NCBI GenBank assembly: GCA_949775045.1
Contig: OX459106.1
Span: 1,077,727-1,141,726 of the forward strand
Length of the DNA stretch: 64,000 bases
Origin: Metridium senile
Lineage: Eukaryota; Cnidaria; Anthozoa; Actiniaria; Metridiidae
Direction of reading: 5' to 3'
Shown here in pieces: positions 15,107 to 26,754 of this stretch (the first letter of the stretch is position 1; each line of letters opens with the position of its first letter). Below the pieces are notes generated by a model. The model was not told the origin of the DNA, made no database searches, and worked only from the letters and a program-made list of their open reading frames with translations. Both the position numbers and the translations under genes were made by a program.

Positions 15107-18100
15107 CTACTGGTTCCACATCCCTGTTCTGTCATGGTGGAAATGATAAAATCCAGGTAATCTTAGCTTTTCGATACTATAGCCAGCCATAATGATTCGA
15201 TCAACCATTTCCCAGTCCTCCCCTCCCCATTTATTCTTGAATTCTTTTTCATTCATTCCACCAAACTTATCCCAGTCAGATTTGTAGATACCTGAATGGG
15301 TGAAAGGAAATGAATGAATGAATAGATGGATTGATTGATGGATGTACAAATGATTGAATGGATGAACGAATGGACGAATGAATGAGTCAATAAATAGATG
15401 GATTAGTGGATTAATTAATAAATTAATGTATGTATGGATGGATGGATGTACAAATGATTGAATGGATGAACGAATGGACGAATGAATGAATCAATAAATA
15501 GATGGATTAGTGGAGTAATGAATAAATTAATGGATGGATGGATGGATGGATGTACAAATGATTGAATGGATGAATGAATGGACGAATAAATGTATCAATA
15601 AATAGATGGATTAGTGGAGTAATGAATGAATGGATGGATGGAAGGATGGAAGGATGAATTAATGAACAGACTGAAATGAAAATAATATACACATCAATAG
15701 TCTCCCCCTAAGAAGGGACAACAGAAATTGAGAACATATCACCCTCATCATCATCATCATCATGATCATCATCATCATCATCATCATCATTATCATCATC
15801 ATCATCATCATCATCATTATCATCATCATTATCATCATCATCATCATCATCATTATCATCATCATCATCATCAACAACACCACCACCACCATCACCATCA
15901 CCATCACCATCACCATCACCATCACCATCACCATCACCATCACCATCACCATCACCATCACCATCACCATCACCATCACCATCACCATCACCATCACCAT
16001 CACCATCACCATCACCATCACCATCACCATCACCATCGCCATCACCATCACCATCACCATCACCATCACCATCACCATCACCATCACCATCACCATCACC
16101 ATCATTACTTACTAAATATTCCAAATCCCACTGTTTCGTAGAAGCCTTCTGGGTAGAGGTGTTTTGTCTTCGGTCTTCCACATTTGGACAATCTCATAGC
16201 TTGAGGGGCGAAACCGGATTTTCCCTGGATGGTGTGCTGGAAAAAAATCGATTTTTTTTACCAGATGATTTCGCGCGCGCACTTCTAAAAAGTATAAGCC
16301 AATCAGAAGCATTTTCGTCGCATCGCCAACAGTTCCAAGATGGCGTCGTTCGAGAGAGTTGTTTCCCATGTTAACGCTCTATAAATACATCCTTAACGTG
16401 ACTTTACAATAAAAAAAAATATGTGTAACTTGGACAAAACAATCTCTCTGCTTCTCTATCAGCAATAAATTAGAATAAAAACCAAACGCAAATGCCTAAA
16501 AGTACTGAACCAAAATCGTTGCTGTTTCGAGGCGCCATTTTGGAACTGTTTGTTTTGACAAACAATCTTTTGCGCGCTGCGAAGTGAGATCACCTGGTTA
16601 TCCAGGATTATCATTATCGATACCATCTTTATCAACATTGATCATCATCAGCTACAATACTTGCATATCATCATTGCTGTAATCACCACTATCATCACCA
16701 TTCATCATCATTATCTATAACATATCAATATCATCATCGTTATAATCATCATTATTATCATCACCACCATCATCATCACCATTGATCAACATCATCTATA
16801 ATATATCAATATCATCATCATTATTATCATCATTATTATCATCACCACCATCATCATCAACATTGATCATCATCATCTATAATATATCAATATCATCATC
16901 ATTATTATCATCATTATTATCATCACCACCATCATCATCACCATTCATCATCATTATCTATAACATATCAATATCATCATCGTTATGATCATCATTATTA
17001 TCATCACCACCATCATCATCACCATTCATCATCATTATCTATCATATATCAATATCATCATCGTTATCATCATCATTATTATCATCACCACCATCATCAA
17101 CAACATTGATCATCATCATCTATAATATATCAATATCATCATCATTATTATCATCACCACCATCATCATCAACATTGATCATCACCATCATCATCACTAT
17201 TATTTTCACCACCATCATTATCATAAGTATCATCATCACCATTATCACCATCATCATCATCATCATCATCGTCATCATCATCACCACCATAACTGTAAAA
17301 ATAAGTGATAATACCTTTCGAACCATATCAAAGATATTGTTTGGTATCTGCATATGAAGGTCAATTTGGAATACGATGCTATTTGGATTTTGGATTTTTT
17401 CAACTGCTTGATTGATAGACACTGATTTGAAAAATAAACTTTCTACCTTGAAAACTGTGTGATGCTTGATACCATGCCTAAGGAAATAAAAAAAAGATGG
17501 CCAATCATCATTGTTACAATCAATATTATCATCATCATCATGATTATCATCATCGTCATCATCATCATCACCATTATCACCACCATCGTCATCATCATCA
17601 TCATCATCATATCGCCACCTTCATCACTATTATCACAATCATCATCATCATCATCGTCGTCATCATCATCGTCATCACTATTATCACCATCATTATCATC
17701 GTCATCATCATCACCACCGTCGTCATCATCACCACCATCACCATCATCATTATCATCATTATTATTATTACAATCAGTAAAATTCTAACATCATACCTTG
17801 ACATCTCCTTGGCAACGTCAATCCCTTCATTACCATAATCAGCGATGATGAAATGGACATACTCCTCGCTAGTTGCATTCAATATTCGTGCCATTTGCTT
17901 CACAAAGTATAAAACCCATCCAGGTTGCTTACGTACATTTAGTATAACATATACCCACGCTTTAGAATTCCACCTTACATTTGGATCAAAACAAAAACTT
18001 CTCTGATCTTTCTCTTTAAAGAAGTATTCTGAAAACAGGAAGAGTTTGCTATTGCTGCTGCGACGAATGACCAACTCGAGAAAATACTTTTCCTGTTGAG

Positions 18101-18325
18101 ATCCTTTTGGACTATATCTCTCAACGTTGATGATGCTGGTTAGTTTGTATTGGCTGAAACAACAGTACCAAATAAGAATTACTTATTAGAGTACAAGCAG
18201 AAATATGAATTGAAACTAACTAGTAAACTAGTATAGGCTGCGTCGGTGTTTGATATAAACGATAGGTAATAGAATGAAATTTGTGGAAGCCAATCATGAT
18301 GATGATGATGATACAAATGCTTATC

Positions 18326-18369
<44 letters not shown>

Positions 18370-19917
18370 AATAATAATGACGATGATGGTAATGACGATG
18401 ACGCACGATGTGGAAGCCAATCATGCATGATGATAATGATTATGATAATGATGATATATAATAGTGATGATAATAACGATGATGCACAGTGCGGAAGGTA
18501 ATAATGATGACGATGATAATGATAATGATGATAATAACGATGATGATGAATGATGATAATAATGATGATAATGACGATGACGCACGATGCGACTGCCCAT
18601 ATCATGATGCCCTGTCATGATAATGATGTTGATGATAGATTTAGACTATAAAGAAAATAAAAGCGCAAACCTTTTCGAGTTATTGTTCACTTCCTCCATA
18701 AAAGACGTCACAAGACGAACGACTTCTTTTTCTTTGATAATAAAATTCCATTTGTCTTGTTGATACCGGTTATACGTACCTCCTGACAATCGCAGAAGCC
18801 TGCTTTCATCCGCAGGGAATACCTCAAGAAAATACGTCTCCCATACTCCAGTATACCGTTTGATTTTTCGAGTATTATTTAAAACTTGTTTGAAAGTACA
18901 GTTAGTGAATGCGTTCAAGACATCATTGATGTAGTTCTCCACATGTGGAATTTGTGCTGCATTTTGTCTGCTGTATTCGTGACCGTCTGATTCAACATGT
19001 TCTCTTAGAGATTGATTGATGAAGGCTTGTTTGAGAGAGAACACAGGTTTCTTGCTCGCCTCTGATCGTTGTTTATCTAGCGGGAATAACTGCCCTACAA
19101 GGTAATCCTGCTCGTCCGACAGTCGTAGACTTGGTAAGATTTCGTTGGTTGCAGGAAAGTCTGGGGTTTTATAAACGGACAAAACGTTGACATATTCCGA
19201 TACCTGGCTGCCAGTTATTTTGGAAAAGTAAGGAGTGTCGGGTAACATCCAGTATAACACCATTTTGCCTGGTTTTGGAATAGGATTGTTTGACACTTGT
19301 AAAATCTCAAAAAAGTACTTATTGTCTTGCTGTAGGTGGATCTTCTCAGAAAATACTCTTATGTCACTAACATCGTAGATCGTTGTACCGATCACATTAC
19401 GCAGTGTAATAGCAACCCTAGTGGCATTAGCTGGACTACTAGAGCTGAACCATAGCTCTGCCAAGAAGGGGGTGCTAAGGAAAAACGAATACAACCCAGA
19501 AGAAGGAGGATGTAGGTAACCCCTGATTCTTATAGCTGTGAATGCCGTGTCAAGGATATACTCTACTGAGTTTTCAACACTGATATAGTATCTTTCAGTC
19601 GGGAAATTTGGAAATAAAGGAAACTGCTTTAAACTATTAAGATTCAAGGAGCACATTTTTGTCCAGATATCAAGGTTTATTTTCCCTCTATCCTCGTTAA
19701 ATGGATTAGTTTTATTCATTGTGAAATTAGGCAGTCTAAATTCTTCCGTGGTCAAAGATTGTTGAGATACTATAGGCGTTATAGAGTGTCTACGAATAGA
19801 CAATTTGCCTATAATGTAGGGGGTAGAAACCCATAATAGTATTATGACGCTTATTAATTTCGCCATACAGAGAAAAGACGGCCGTCTTGGTCGATATCGT
19901 TGTGTTAAGAGAAACAT
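15107..19917 (-). CDS. PA14-domain beta-1,4-N-acetylgalactosaminyltransferase, B4GALNT3/4-like, copy 2
   Basis: Coding exons on the minus strand: 19917-18671, 18153-17797, 17477-17315, 16236-16113, 15291-15107 (2076 nt, 691 residues, open throughout). Phases and exon lengths match copy 1, with the first exon two codons longer (an RLP insertion before NFTMN, one Ile lost in VLSVYK). The signal anchor, PA14 domain, IDLH motif and GGEDWE motif are intact. Coding changes from copy 1 are scattered and mostly conservative. The splice acceptor before the first coding exon (exon start 19945) and the six-codon upstream ORF are kept. The conserved ~200-bp block upstream of copies 1 and 3 is missing here; a (CAC)n array and LINE debris lie there instead. 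This is the likeliest functional partner of copy 1. Confidence 0.88.
15305..16107 (-). repeat. Intron 4 of copy 2: (TGATGG)n, (ATG)n and (ATTC)n
   Basis: Same layout as copy 1 in reverse: the hexamer array (about 15893-16107) abuts the donor, and degenerate ATTC/ATCC units with ~120-bp higher-order repeats lie at 15305-15660. Confidence 0.9.
16612..17290 (-). repeat. Intron 3 array of copy 2
   Basis: Higher-order repeat of about 70-85 bp units containing atctataatatatcaatatc among (ATC)n. It is expanded relative to copy 1. Confidence 0.85.
17520..18630 (-). repeat. Arrays of introns 1 and 2, copy 2
   Basis: (ATG)n at 17520-17775 in intron 2 and (CAT)n at 18290-18630 in intron 1, relative to the gene strand. 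The same polarity switch across exon 2 is seen in the other copies. Confidence 0.85.
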
Positions 19918-19976
19918 GTCTTTTTATGATTTACATGATGACATCCTGAGAATAAAAAGAGGATTGAGTTAGAAGA

Positions 19977-20240
19977 TATGATGATGATGGTGGTGGTGGT
20001 GGTGGTGGTGGTGATGGTGATGGTGATGGTGCATTGGTGGTGGTGGTGGTGGTGGTGGTGGTGGTGGTGGTGGTGGTGGTGGTGGATGATGGTTGTGGTG
20101 GTGGTGATGGTGATGATGGTGGTGGTGGTGATGATGGTACGCGTGGTGATGATGGTGGTGGTGGTGATGATGGTGAAGGTGGTGATGATGGTGATGATCA
20201 GGTGATGACACTCGGTGATGATGATGATGGTATTGATAAT
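19977..20240 (-). repeat. (CAC/CAT)n microsatellite upstream of copy 2
   Basis: Long GGT/GAT run on the plus strand, including an uninterrupted (GGT) block near 20034-20085. Confidence 0.9.
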
Positions 20241-20274
20241 GGTGAAGAAAAATATTTTGTTACGCTTTAGTTAT

Positions 20275-21240
20275 AGAATTCGTCATTACAAAATATTACA
20301 TAATAATATTCGGATGAACAGGTGAAAATTACACGACAAAAATCCAATTGACAATTTAAACCTATCAAAAAGTAAAACATAAAATAAACAAAGTTAACAA
20401 ATATTTAAATAATTAATATAAACAGAAAAAAATATTTTAAATCTATGGTGGCCGATACGTTGTTAATTTATTTGAGTAGAAAATTTGGAGTAGAATTTTG
20501 AAAGTAGATAGACTATCAACGTTCTTAAAGTTCGAGGGGAGGCCATTCCACAACGCTATGGTTCTGGGAAAGTATGATTTACGATAGTAATTTTGTTTGT
20601 GATGTAAAAGAGGTCTATAGTTTGAAGAGTCAAAGTTCCGCGTAGTAAACCTTGACGTCGTCAGAATTAGAAGGTTGGAAAGTTTTTCATGCCGATGATT
20701 TTGGATTTAATCTTGTAAAACAATGTCGATGATATCACGTCTATGCTCTAACGGTTGTAGATTAAGAGTTTTGAGTATTTCTGTGTAGCTTACATCGGAG
20801 GGTGGATAGTTTGCCCGCCGTTGGATATTCTCTATTAAAGCTACATGCTTAGCTGTGTGTGGCGACCACAAATTACTTGCGTATTCTATAATCGGGGGTT
20901 AACCAAAGTACAATAGAGGAGCTGTTTTGTTGCAGGATCGCGTATGTGTTCAGCAAACTCGCTTCACAAGTCCGAATAATTTGTTGGCCTTTGCGCACAT
21001 GTATTCAATGTGTGTTTTCCATGACAGATCTGTGGTCACAAGTACACCAAGGTCTTTTGTTTGGTTTGCATCATATTCAAGAACCTGCCCAGCCAGATGG
21101 TAGGATTGCTTGATAGTGTTCTTCTTTTTGGACATTTGTAAAACTTTGCATTTAGAAGTACTGAATTCCATTCCATGGTCTAGACTCCACTTATGTAAGG
21201 AATGGTTGACTTGGATTCTTTAACTTTACTCTAACTTATA
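20275..21240 (-). pseudogene. LINE ORF2 C-terminal fragment, arm 2 copy
   Basis: The minus-strand frame from 21171 gives the same C-terminal fragment as 3028-3309. With one frameshift near 20910 it continues through 'EYASNLWSPHTAKHV', 'NYPPSDVSYTEILKTLNL' and 'YYRKSYFPRTIALWNGLP', the standard tail of CR1/L2-like ORF2 proteins. It is 5'-truncated and lacks endonuclease and catalytic YXDD. Confidence 0.75.
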
Positions 21241-21322
21241 CTTCTTCATTTAAAAAAAAATTATCTAGGTTGTGGCGGTACTTTGCGCATAGTTTTATTG
21301 TTTGTATGAATGAATCATTTAA

Positions 21323-21454
21323 GGGGCTGTTTATATGAAAGCGAGTTGTCCCTGCTAGCCGGGATAACTCTTTTGTTTTGTTTTCCCCGGGGGACTCAAC
21401 ACAATAGAGTTATCCCGGCTAGCAGGGACAACTGGCCTTCATATAAACAGCCCC
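21323..21454. mobile_element. MITE, Harbinger-like, arm 2 copy
   Basis: Ends GGGGCTGTTTATATG and complement, TAA flanks at 21320-21322 and 21455-21457. It sits beside the same LINE as in arm 1, so both predate the duplication. Confidence 0.7.
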
Positions 21455-21539
21455 TAACTGCTCAAACAAACCAACACGAGTTGAAATAAGATCTCGCTCT
21501 GATCTGTCAGTATGTTACTGACAGAAACAAAATGGCGGT

Positions 21540-22364
21540 TTAGAAACAAAATGGCGGATTCATGAATATTCAAAACATCACATCGTTCGGTTCCGTTATC
21601 GGAATGGAATTATTTTTCCATATTTGAAATCCTCTCACGCAGCTCTTTCAAATGAGCTGAGAATTGCCTTAATTTTTACATTGAGCAATATTTCGATTTT
21701 CTCTCAAAAATGATGACGTCATTTTCCCGCCAAAAATGTCGAAATTCAAAAAGGTAAAACGACAGAGTTTTGAGTTTTGGCAAAGACTTCAACGTTACCA
21801 AGTTTCAAGAAATTCCATTGAAATGCTAAAAGAGTTTTACCTAGATGAGACATTTTAGACCCATTCTAGCCCGACGTGTTTTTGGAGGGTTACCCTATCT
21901 CCATGTAAACGGCCCCTAAGTGATTTTAAAATGATTAAGTGATTTTAAAATGCAAGGAAATCGACATTATCTTGACTTATCTTGACTACTTAATAGAACT
22001 TCTAAATGATTTTAAAAAACATAATTCATAATTCATGAGAAATTGACAAAAGAAATCGTAACCATGACAAGTGTTTTAAATCCTGATAAGATTCACCCTA
22101 ATTTACATCAACTTTAACCTGAATTTTCTCTAAACTTTCATAAATCCTTTAATTTTTTTTCCCAAAAGCACAAATGAAGGTTTGATTTTTTTACGCCGTT
22201 CAATAAACTCGCAGATCGTGTTTTATCAGGTCTAAAACCACTTGGCTTCGCCAGCCGCGTGGTTTAAATCCTGATAAAACACTCCTGCTAGTTTACAAGC
22301 TATTTGTCTTGCACTTTAGTGATCCAAATTAAAAAGGATCAAATATATTTGTATATTTTTCTTA
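21540..22364. other. Gene-free flank of arm 2
   Basis: Counterpart of 1890-2650, including the hairpin at about 22219-22285. Its frames are broken relative to arm 1, supporting a non-coding reading. Confidence 0.55.
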
Positions 22365-22650
22365 CATAGAGGATATTACATGGGCGCGCGGAGATATGAA
22401 TTTTATCTTCGAGTGTTGATAAGATATCCCACGAGTGAGCGCAGCGAAAATTCATATCTCCAAGTGCACATGTAATGTTCTGTTTATTATATCACAGATT
22501 GAAACAAATCAAAAACATTTTTTATTAGCAAACAATGGTTTCGTTGGTTGAGAGTGATATCACACATGTGTGATATCAATAATATCTTCATGACTAGGAT
22601 AGGCTTTTTATCTAGTTGATATCATTCGGTATACCACTATACGTTATAGA
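22365..22650 (-). mobile_element. Hairpin-bearing repeat, arm-2-specific
   Basis: Starts with tacatagaggatattacatg, carries a gatatgaattttatcttcg stem and a gatatcacacatgtgtgatatc palindrome. A longer copy in opposite orientation lies at 44372-44723. Confidence 0.6.
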
Positions 22651-23305
22651 ATTAAAAGTATTTATTTTTTTTCCGTGCGTGAGCGGGCGGTATCCTACCA
22701 AATCCTGCAATTTGATTGGTTCCGCGAGCGGGCGGCTTTTTCCTTTTAATCATCAAATTACTTTTCTAGACTCTTGGAACATAAACTAAATACCCAGGCA
22801 ATTTCAAAACAGGTATTAATGAGCTTTATTTTCAATTTCACGGGTAGTTTGCAAACTTCAACCTAAAGTTCACACTATAAAATTAAATACAAACATAAAC
22901 CGAAAAAAAAATACTAATAGCTGATGCTTTGTGATTCAAAAACTCGCAGCAACAGATTTGAATTGATCATCGAAAAACAAGCTAGTTATTTTATCACCAC
23001 GATGTTGATCGTTTGACTCGTTTCTTGATCACGTGTTTGCCGATGTAAAATTTCACAGGTAACCCGTAAACATATTATTATGGAAGACAGAAAAATAAAC
23101 CATTATGTTATCTCTGTTATATAATTATGTTTTGTTTACGATCGAAATTAACCAACATTTATATCAATGGCGATCTCTATATATTTCTCATTGTAATACC
23201 GAATAGACAAATCAAATGAGCTCGCGCGTTAAATTTTTTTCAGTTAATAATAAAAATTGTTTTTAAAAATAAATAGGTTATTTACCGGCCTAGGTAAATA
23301 ACCTA
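22651..23305. other. Rest of the arm-2-specific insertion
   Basis: Absent from arm 1, where about 1833 is uninterrupted. No ORF. It ends with a hairpin, ataggttatttacc and complement, at about 23273-23305. Confidence 0.5.
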
Positions 23306-23509
23306 TATATATTCTAACTTGAGACAGCAAAAGAAACCGAATGAAGTTACTTTTTCTTTTATTAAAAAAATAATAATATAATAATAATAAGTTTGAAAAA
23401 AATAATAAAATAATAATAAAATTAACAAGTAAGTTGCATCAACTTCAAAACAATTACATCTACCTCACTAGTTCAAGATGTCGTCAACTTGTTTTTATCT
23501 AATTTTGAG

Positions 23510-23511
<2 letters not shown>

Positions 23512-23568
<57 letters not shown>

Positions 23569-23774
23569 CATTTATATAGCGCCTATCCAATCCTGTCCTA
23601 GGCGCTTTACAATTCAATGTACACTCAAAATTAATAAAATTACAGTTATTAGGAAAGGTAAGTATTTTCAAAAAGATAAGTTTTAAGTTTACGTTTGAAA
23701 ATGTTCAAAGTTTCCAGAGCAGATATTGTCAGGCAAGCTGTTCCAAAGTTTAGGAGCACAAACGGAAAAGATGA
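23512..23774 (-). mobile_element. 5'-truncated LINE 3' end with (ATT)n tail
   Basis: On the minus strand it encodes a frameshifted tail resembling 'SFSVCAPKLWNSLPDNI' and 'FKRKLKTYLFENTY', then a 3' UTR with taggcgctatataaatg and an (ATT)n tail. Flanked by GAGAT direct repeats (23507-23511, 23775-23779). Arm 1 has the empty site at 1613-1617. Confidence 0.75.
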
Positions 23775-24145
23775 GAGATGTTTGAAATTAAAAACAAGAT
23801 TGTATTTAGTGTAGTAAGACAGAATAGGATAAAATTGAAGGAAAATAATAACGTTTAGTTATAGTTTTATCACAGCCTAATTTCCATATTTCATGCATCA
23901 AATTAGTAAAAATCACAGAAAGTTCGAGTTTGCTCTACAGAATACAGATCAAAAGCGCAAAATGTTTTTATAAATCTATTTTAACCAACCTTAGGTTAGC
24001 TGTTTGCAATAAAAATTGAAAGTTTATCGTGCTGGACATAAAATATATATGTTACTTAGTAACTTATGTTAATTTTCATAATTTAAAGAAGCCGAAAATG
24101 CGTATCAATTAATATATTTTTCCCCTTATACAATTAATTTGTTAA

Positions 24146-25256
24146 TGATTCAAATTTCAGTCGGCCTGGTGGCTGCTAGGAGTTATTGGAATAAAGATAT
24201 CTATCTAACTCTTAAAAATGGTTTCAGTTTTATGTTATTAAATTGTATTTTGTTTATGCGCCAATAAAAATATATATTGATATATAGCGCTTTATAAGTT
24301 AACAAGTTATTTTTAATGATATACAAGGACACAATTCACCTCAAAGTACACGTTTAAAAAAAATAATCAAACAACAGATTGAGATCAACAACCTTATAAA
24401 CAATCGAGCTCAAAAACATTTTTTGCAAAGAAGACATAAAAAAACGACCGCATGGTATCATGGAGTTACAGCGAAAACTGGCAAACTGAACATAGTAAGC
24501 TAGACCCAAACTTAACTGCAACATTGATCATACAAAGACGGTGGTCTAGGAGAAATGCGCTATAAACAAAAATCATTTTGAGATATTTCGAAAAACCAAA
24601 GTGCTTCGTTGTGATTACTCACTGTTATGTGTCATTTCATGGTAAAAGTTTGAGGGCAAACGTTTTTCTGACCCGAAATGCAGTGGAACGCATTTACGGA
24701 GACTGACTTTTAAATGTTAAAAACTGTCTTACTCTCGAAATTTGACTTACCTGGAACAGGTCATTGCAAACTTTAGTGGTTTTAAACGTTGTTCATGGCT
24801 TTTCGTGATATTAGTGTTTCATGCCCCATGCCACGAAATCGTGTTTACTCTTTCAAGGTGTCCAGTGTATATATACACCTATTTCAAAAATCGTTGTCGC
24901 AAGCAAAGCCACAGTCCATACTCTAAAGTCTGCAATGGATGTCGGTCTTTTTTCTCTTGTTATCAATATATTCATAGCATATTTTCGGGATGTTCGTGTT
25001 TGTGTTCTATGACCATAGCAAGTCGTTGTTGTGGCAGATATAAATATAAATATTTCTTTAAAAAACGTGCAATAAATCACAAATTGAGTCCATGTAACCG
25101 ACATCCTTTGCAGGCTTCAGAGTGTTGACTGTAGCTTCGGCTGCGACAACGATTTTTGAAATAGGAGTACATCGAAATTGGCATTTTCAAGAGTTAGATA
25201 GCTATCTTTATTCTAATAACTCCTAGCAACCCCCAGACCGACTGAAATATGAATCA
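24146..25256. mobile_element. TTAA-flanked 1.1-kb element, arm 2 copy
   Basis: Same length and ends as 124-1234, with TTAA at 24142-24145 and 25257-25260. Confidence 0.7.
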
Positions 25257-25428
25257 TTAAGGATGATAACTGTTAGCTGATATTTTTTTGGTTTTAATTT
25301 AACTGATAACTGAGAAAAGTGCTAAAACTTAGCTGTTAACTGATATTGGGAACCCCCCATTCAGACCCTAATAGTCGTATTGACTATTGTAATAGAGTGG
25401 TTTTCATAAATCCTTGATACAAAAGTTA

Positions 25429-25598
25429 CAGCGCAACGCGTAAAAGTATGGCCACTGATAATGTATTCGCATACTTCTGTCTCGCAATCGATCCAATCAG
25501 CGACAAGATAACACAATCCTACAACGCTGATTGGATCGATGGCGAGACAGAAGTATGCGAATACATTATCAGTGACCATACTTTTACGCGTTGCGCTG
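25429..25598. mobile_element. TA-flanked palindromic MITE
   Basis: Near-perfect foldback beginning CAGCGCAACGCGTAAAAG, with TA at 25427-25428 and 25599-25600. The related sites near 29104 and 35130 read straight through, giving an exact empty site. TA target and CAG ends fit Tc1/mariner. Confidence 0.75.
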
Positions 25599-25740
25599 TA
25601 AATAGTAATAACAAAAGAAAACAAAAGAATTAAAGACAGTATAATCGGTCGGCTTATACGCTAACATGTATTTCACGGGTTTATGAAAATCACTCTAGTT
25701 TATTCTTTAATTTACACACTTATCAAATTGTTACTTGTTA

Positions 25741-25863
25741 ATGATTCAGAGAGTACAAAATGCGGCAGCCAGACTAGTTTTAATGGCAAATAAATATTGC
25801 CACGTTACATCTTTATTCTATAATCTTCACTGGCTGTCGGCTGTCCGCCAACGTATATATTAA
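25741..25863 (+). pseudogene. LINE ORF2 remnant
   Basis: The frame reads MIQRVQNAAARLVLMANK then NLHWLSAVRQRI, the C-terminal motif region of CR1/L2-type ORF2. Degenerate copies lie on the minus strand at about 28855-28965 and 34903-34990. Confidence 0.65.
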
Positions 25864-26025
25864 ATTGTTATTAATTGCATAATTGTCATAATTATCAGTA
25901 TCTATTCTAACCCCTAGTGACCGCGTCTGTTTTTGGTTTACTTCTTGATTCCTATTTTACTATTACTAATTTCAAATAGGACAACGTTTTTGAAAACAGG
26001 TGTATATATCATAATTATGTAATTA

Positions 26026-26752
26026 CAACCGATTTCAGTGTTACGTGCATAGGCGGCTTTTTTTAGCGTGTACATTCGACATGATCATTCGACAGTCTGA
26101 CTCGACATGCCAGGCAGCGTTATTTGTATTCAACATGGCGGCACAGTAAAGAAAACTGATGTAACTATGGTTAAAAAGTTGTCGTTAGATTTGCGATGGA
26201 GGGCGATTTATCATCGCTATCTCCTAGATTCATCTGTTGAAACAGCACAGGCCTTATTTGTAAGCAAAGGTTTCGTTTCTAATGTGCGGGCGAGATATCT
26301 TCGCACTGGCGATGTAGCAGTCGCCAACCGCAGAGGAAGAACAAGAATATTCACATATAAGTTGAACAAACCTTTCAAAGTCAAGTTTCATTCAAGTTTA
26401 TTGTAAATTTTGTAGCTATATATATCATATGGATCTTTGCAATTTGTAAATGCAATCTTATTGAGATAAAGGTACACTTTCACCTGGAGAGTGAAGTTGT
26501 ATTTATTTGTCTCTAAATCATACGATCAAACGTACGTAGTAGATAATGATAACAGAACTCTTCGAGGTATGGTGTTAACAAAGCCAGAACTGTACATTGA
26601 CGAGATAAGAGACTGGTTTCGTGGGATTACTGGCAAGAGAATATCTATAGCCACCATGTGGTTACCAAGCATGTCGAGTCAGACTGTCGAATGATCATGT
26701 CGAATGTACACGCTAAAAAAGCCGCCTATGCACGTAACACTGAAATCGGTTG
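26026..26752 (+). mobile_element. Tc1/mariner-type element with 85-bp inverted ends, internally deleted
   Basis: Ends CAACCGATTTCAGTG and complement, flanked by TA (26024-26025, 26753-26754). Inverted repeats 26026-26110 and 26669-26752 differ by about one base indel in a T run, which suggests recent activity. At 727 bp it is too short for a full transposase. Confidence 0.85.
26107..26694 (+). pseudogene. Transposase N-terminal (helix-turn-helix) remnant
   Basis: Frame 26107-26406 (99 residues) includes 'KKLSLDLRWRAIYHRYLL', 'VETAQALFVSKGFVSNV' and 'GDVAVANRRGR'. After a stop the same frame resumes at about 26491 with 'LTKPELYIDEIRDWF' and 'ITGKRISIATMW'. These are the two DNA-binding helix-turn-helix segments of IS630/Tc1-type transposases. 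The DDE/DDD catalytic domain is absent. The gap between halves might be an intron or decay. If expressed, the product could bind the ends but not cut. Confidence 0.65.
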
Positions 26753-26754
26753 TA

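Larger units (their letters stand above)
15104..25375 (-). repeat. Segmental duplication arm 2 (inverted)
   Basis: Reverse-complement counterpart of 1-9775. Its homology to arm 3 continues through 14210 on one side, and on the other side to about 25870 with the sequence at 28850-29160. Arm-2-specific insertions are a 0.9-kb block (about 22365-23305), a LINE end (23512-23774) and a TA MITE (25429-25598). Confidence 0.85.

Noticed and set aside
15104..25375. Assembly artefact as explanation for the inverted copy
   Set aside because: Copies differ by substitutions, an in-frame three-codon insertion and several independent insertions with target duplications, so they are true paralogues or haplotypes. 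A haplotype mis-join is not fully excluded.
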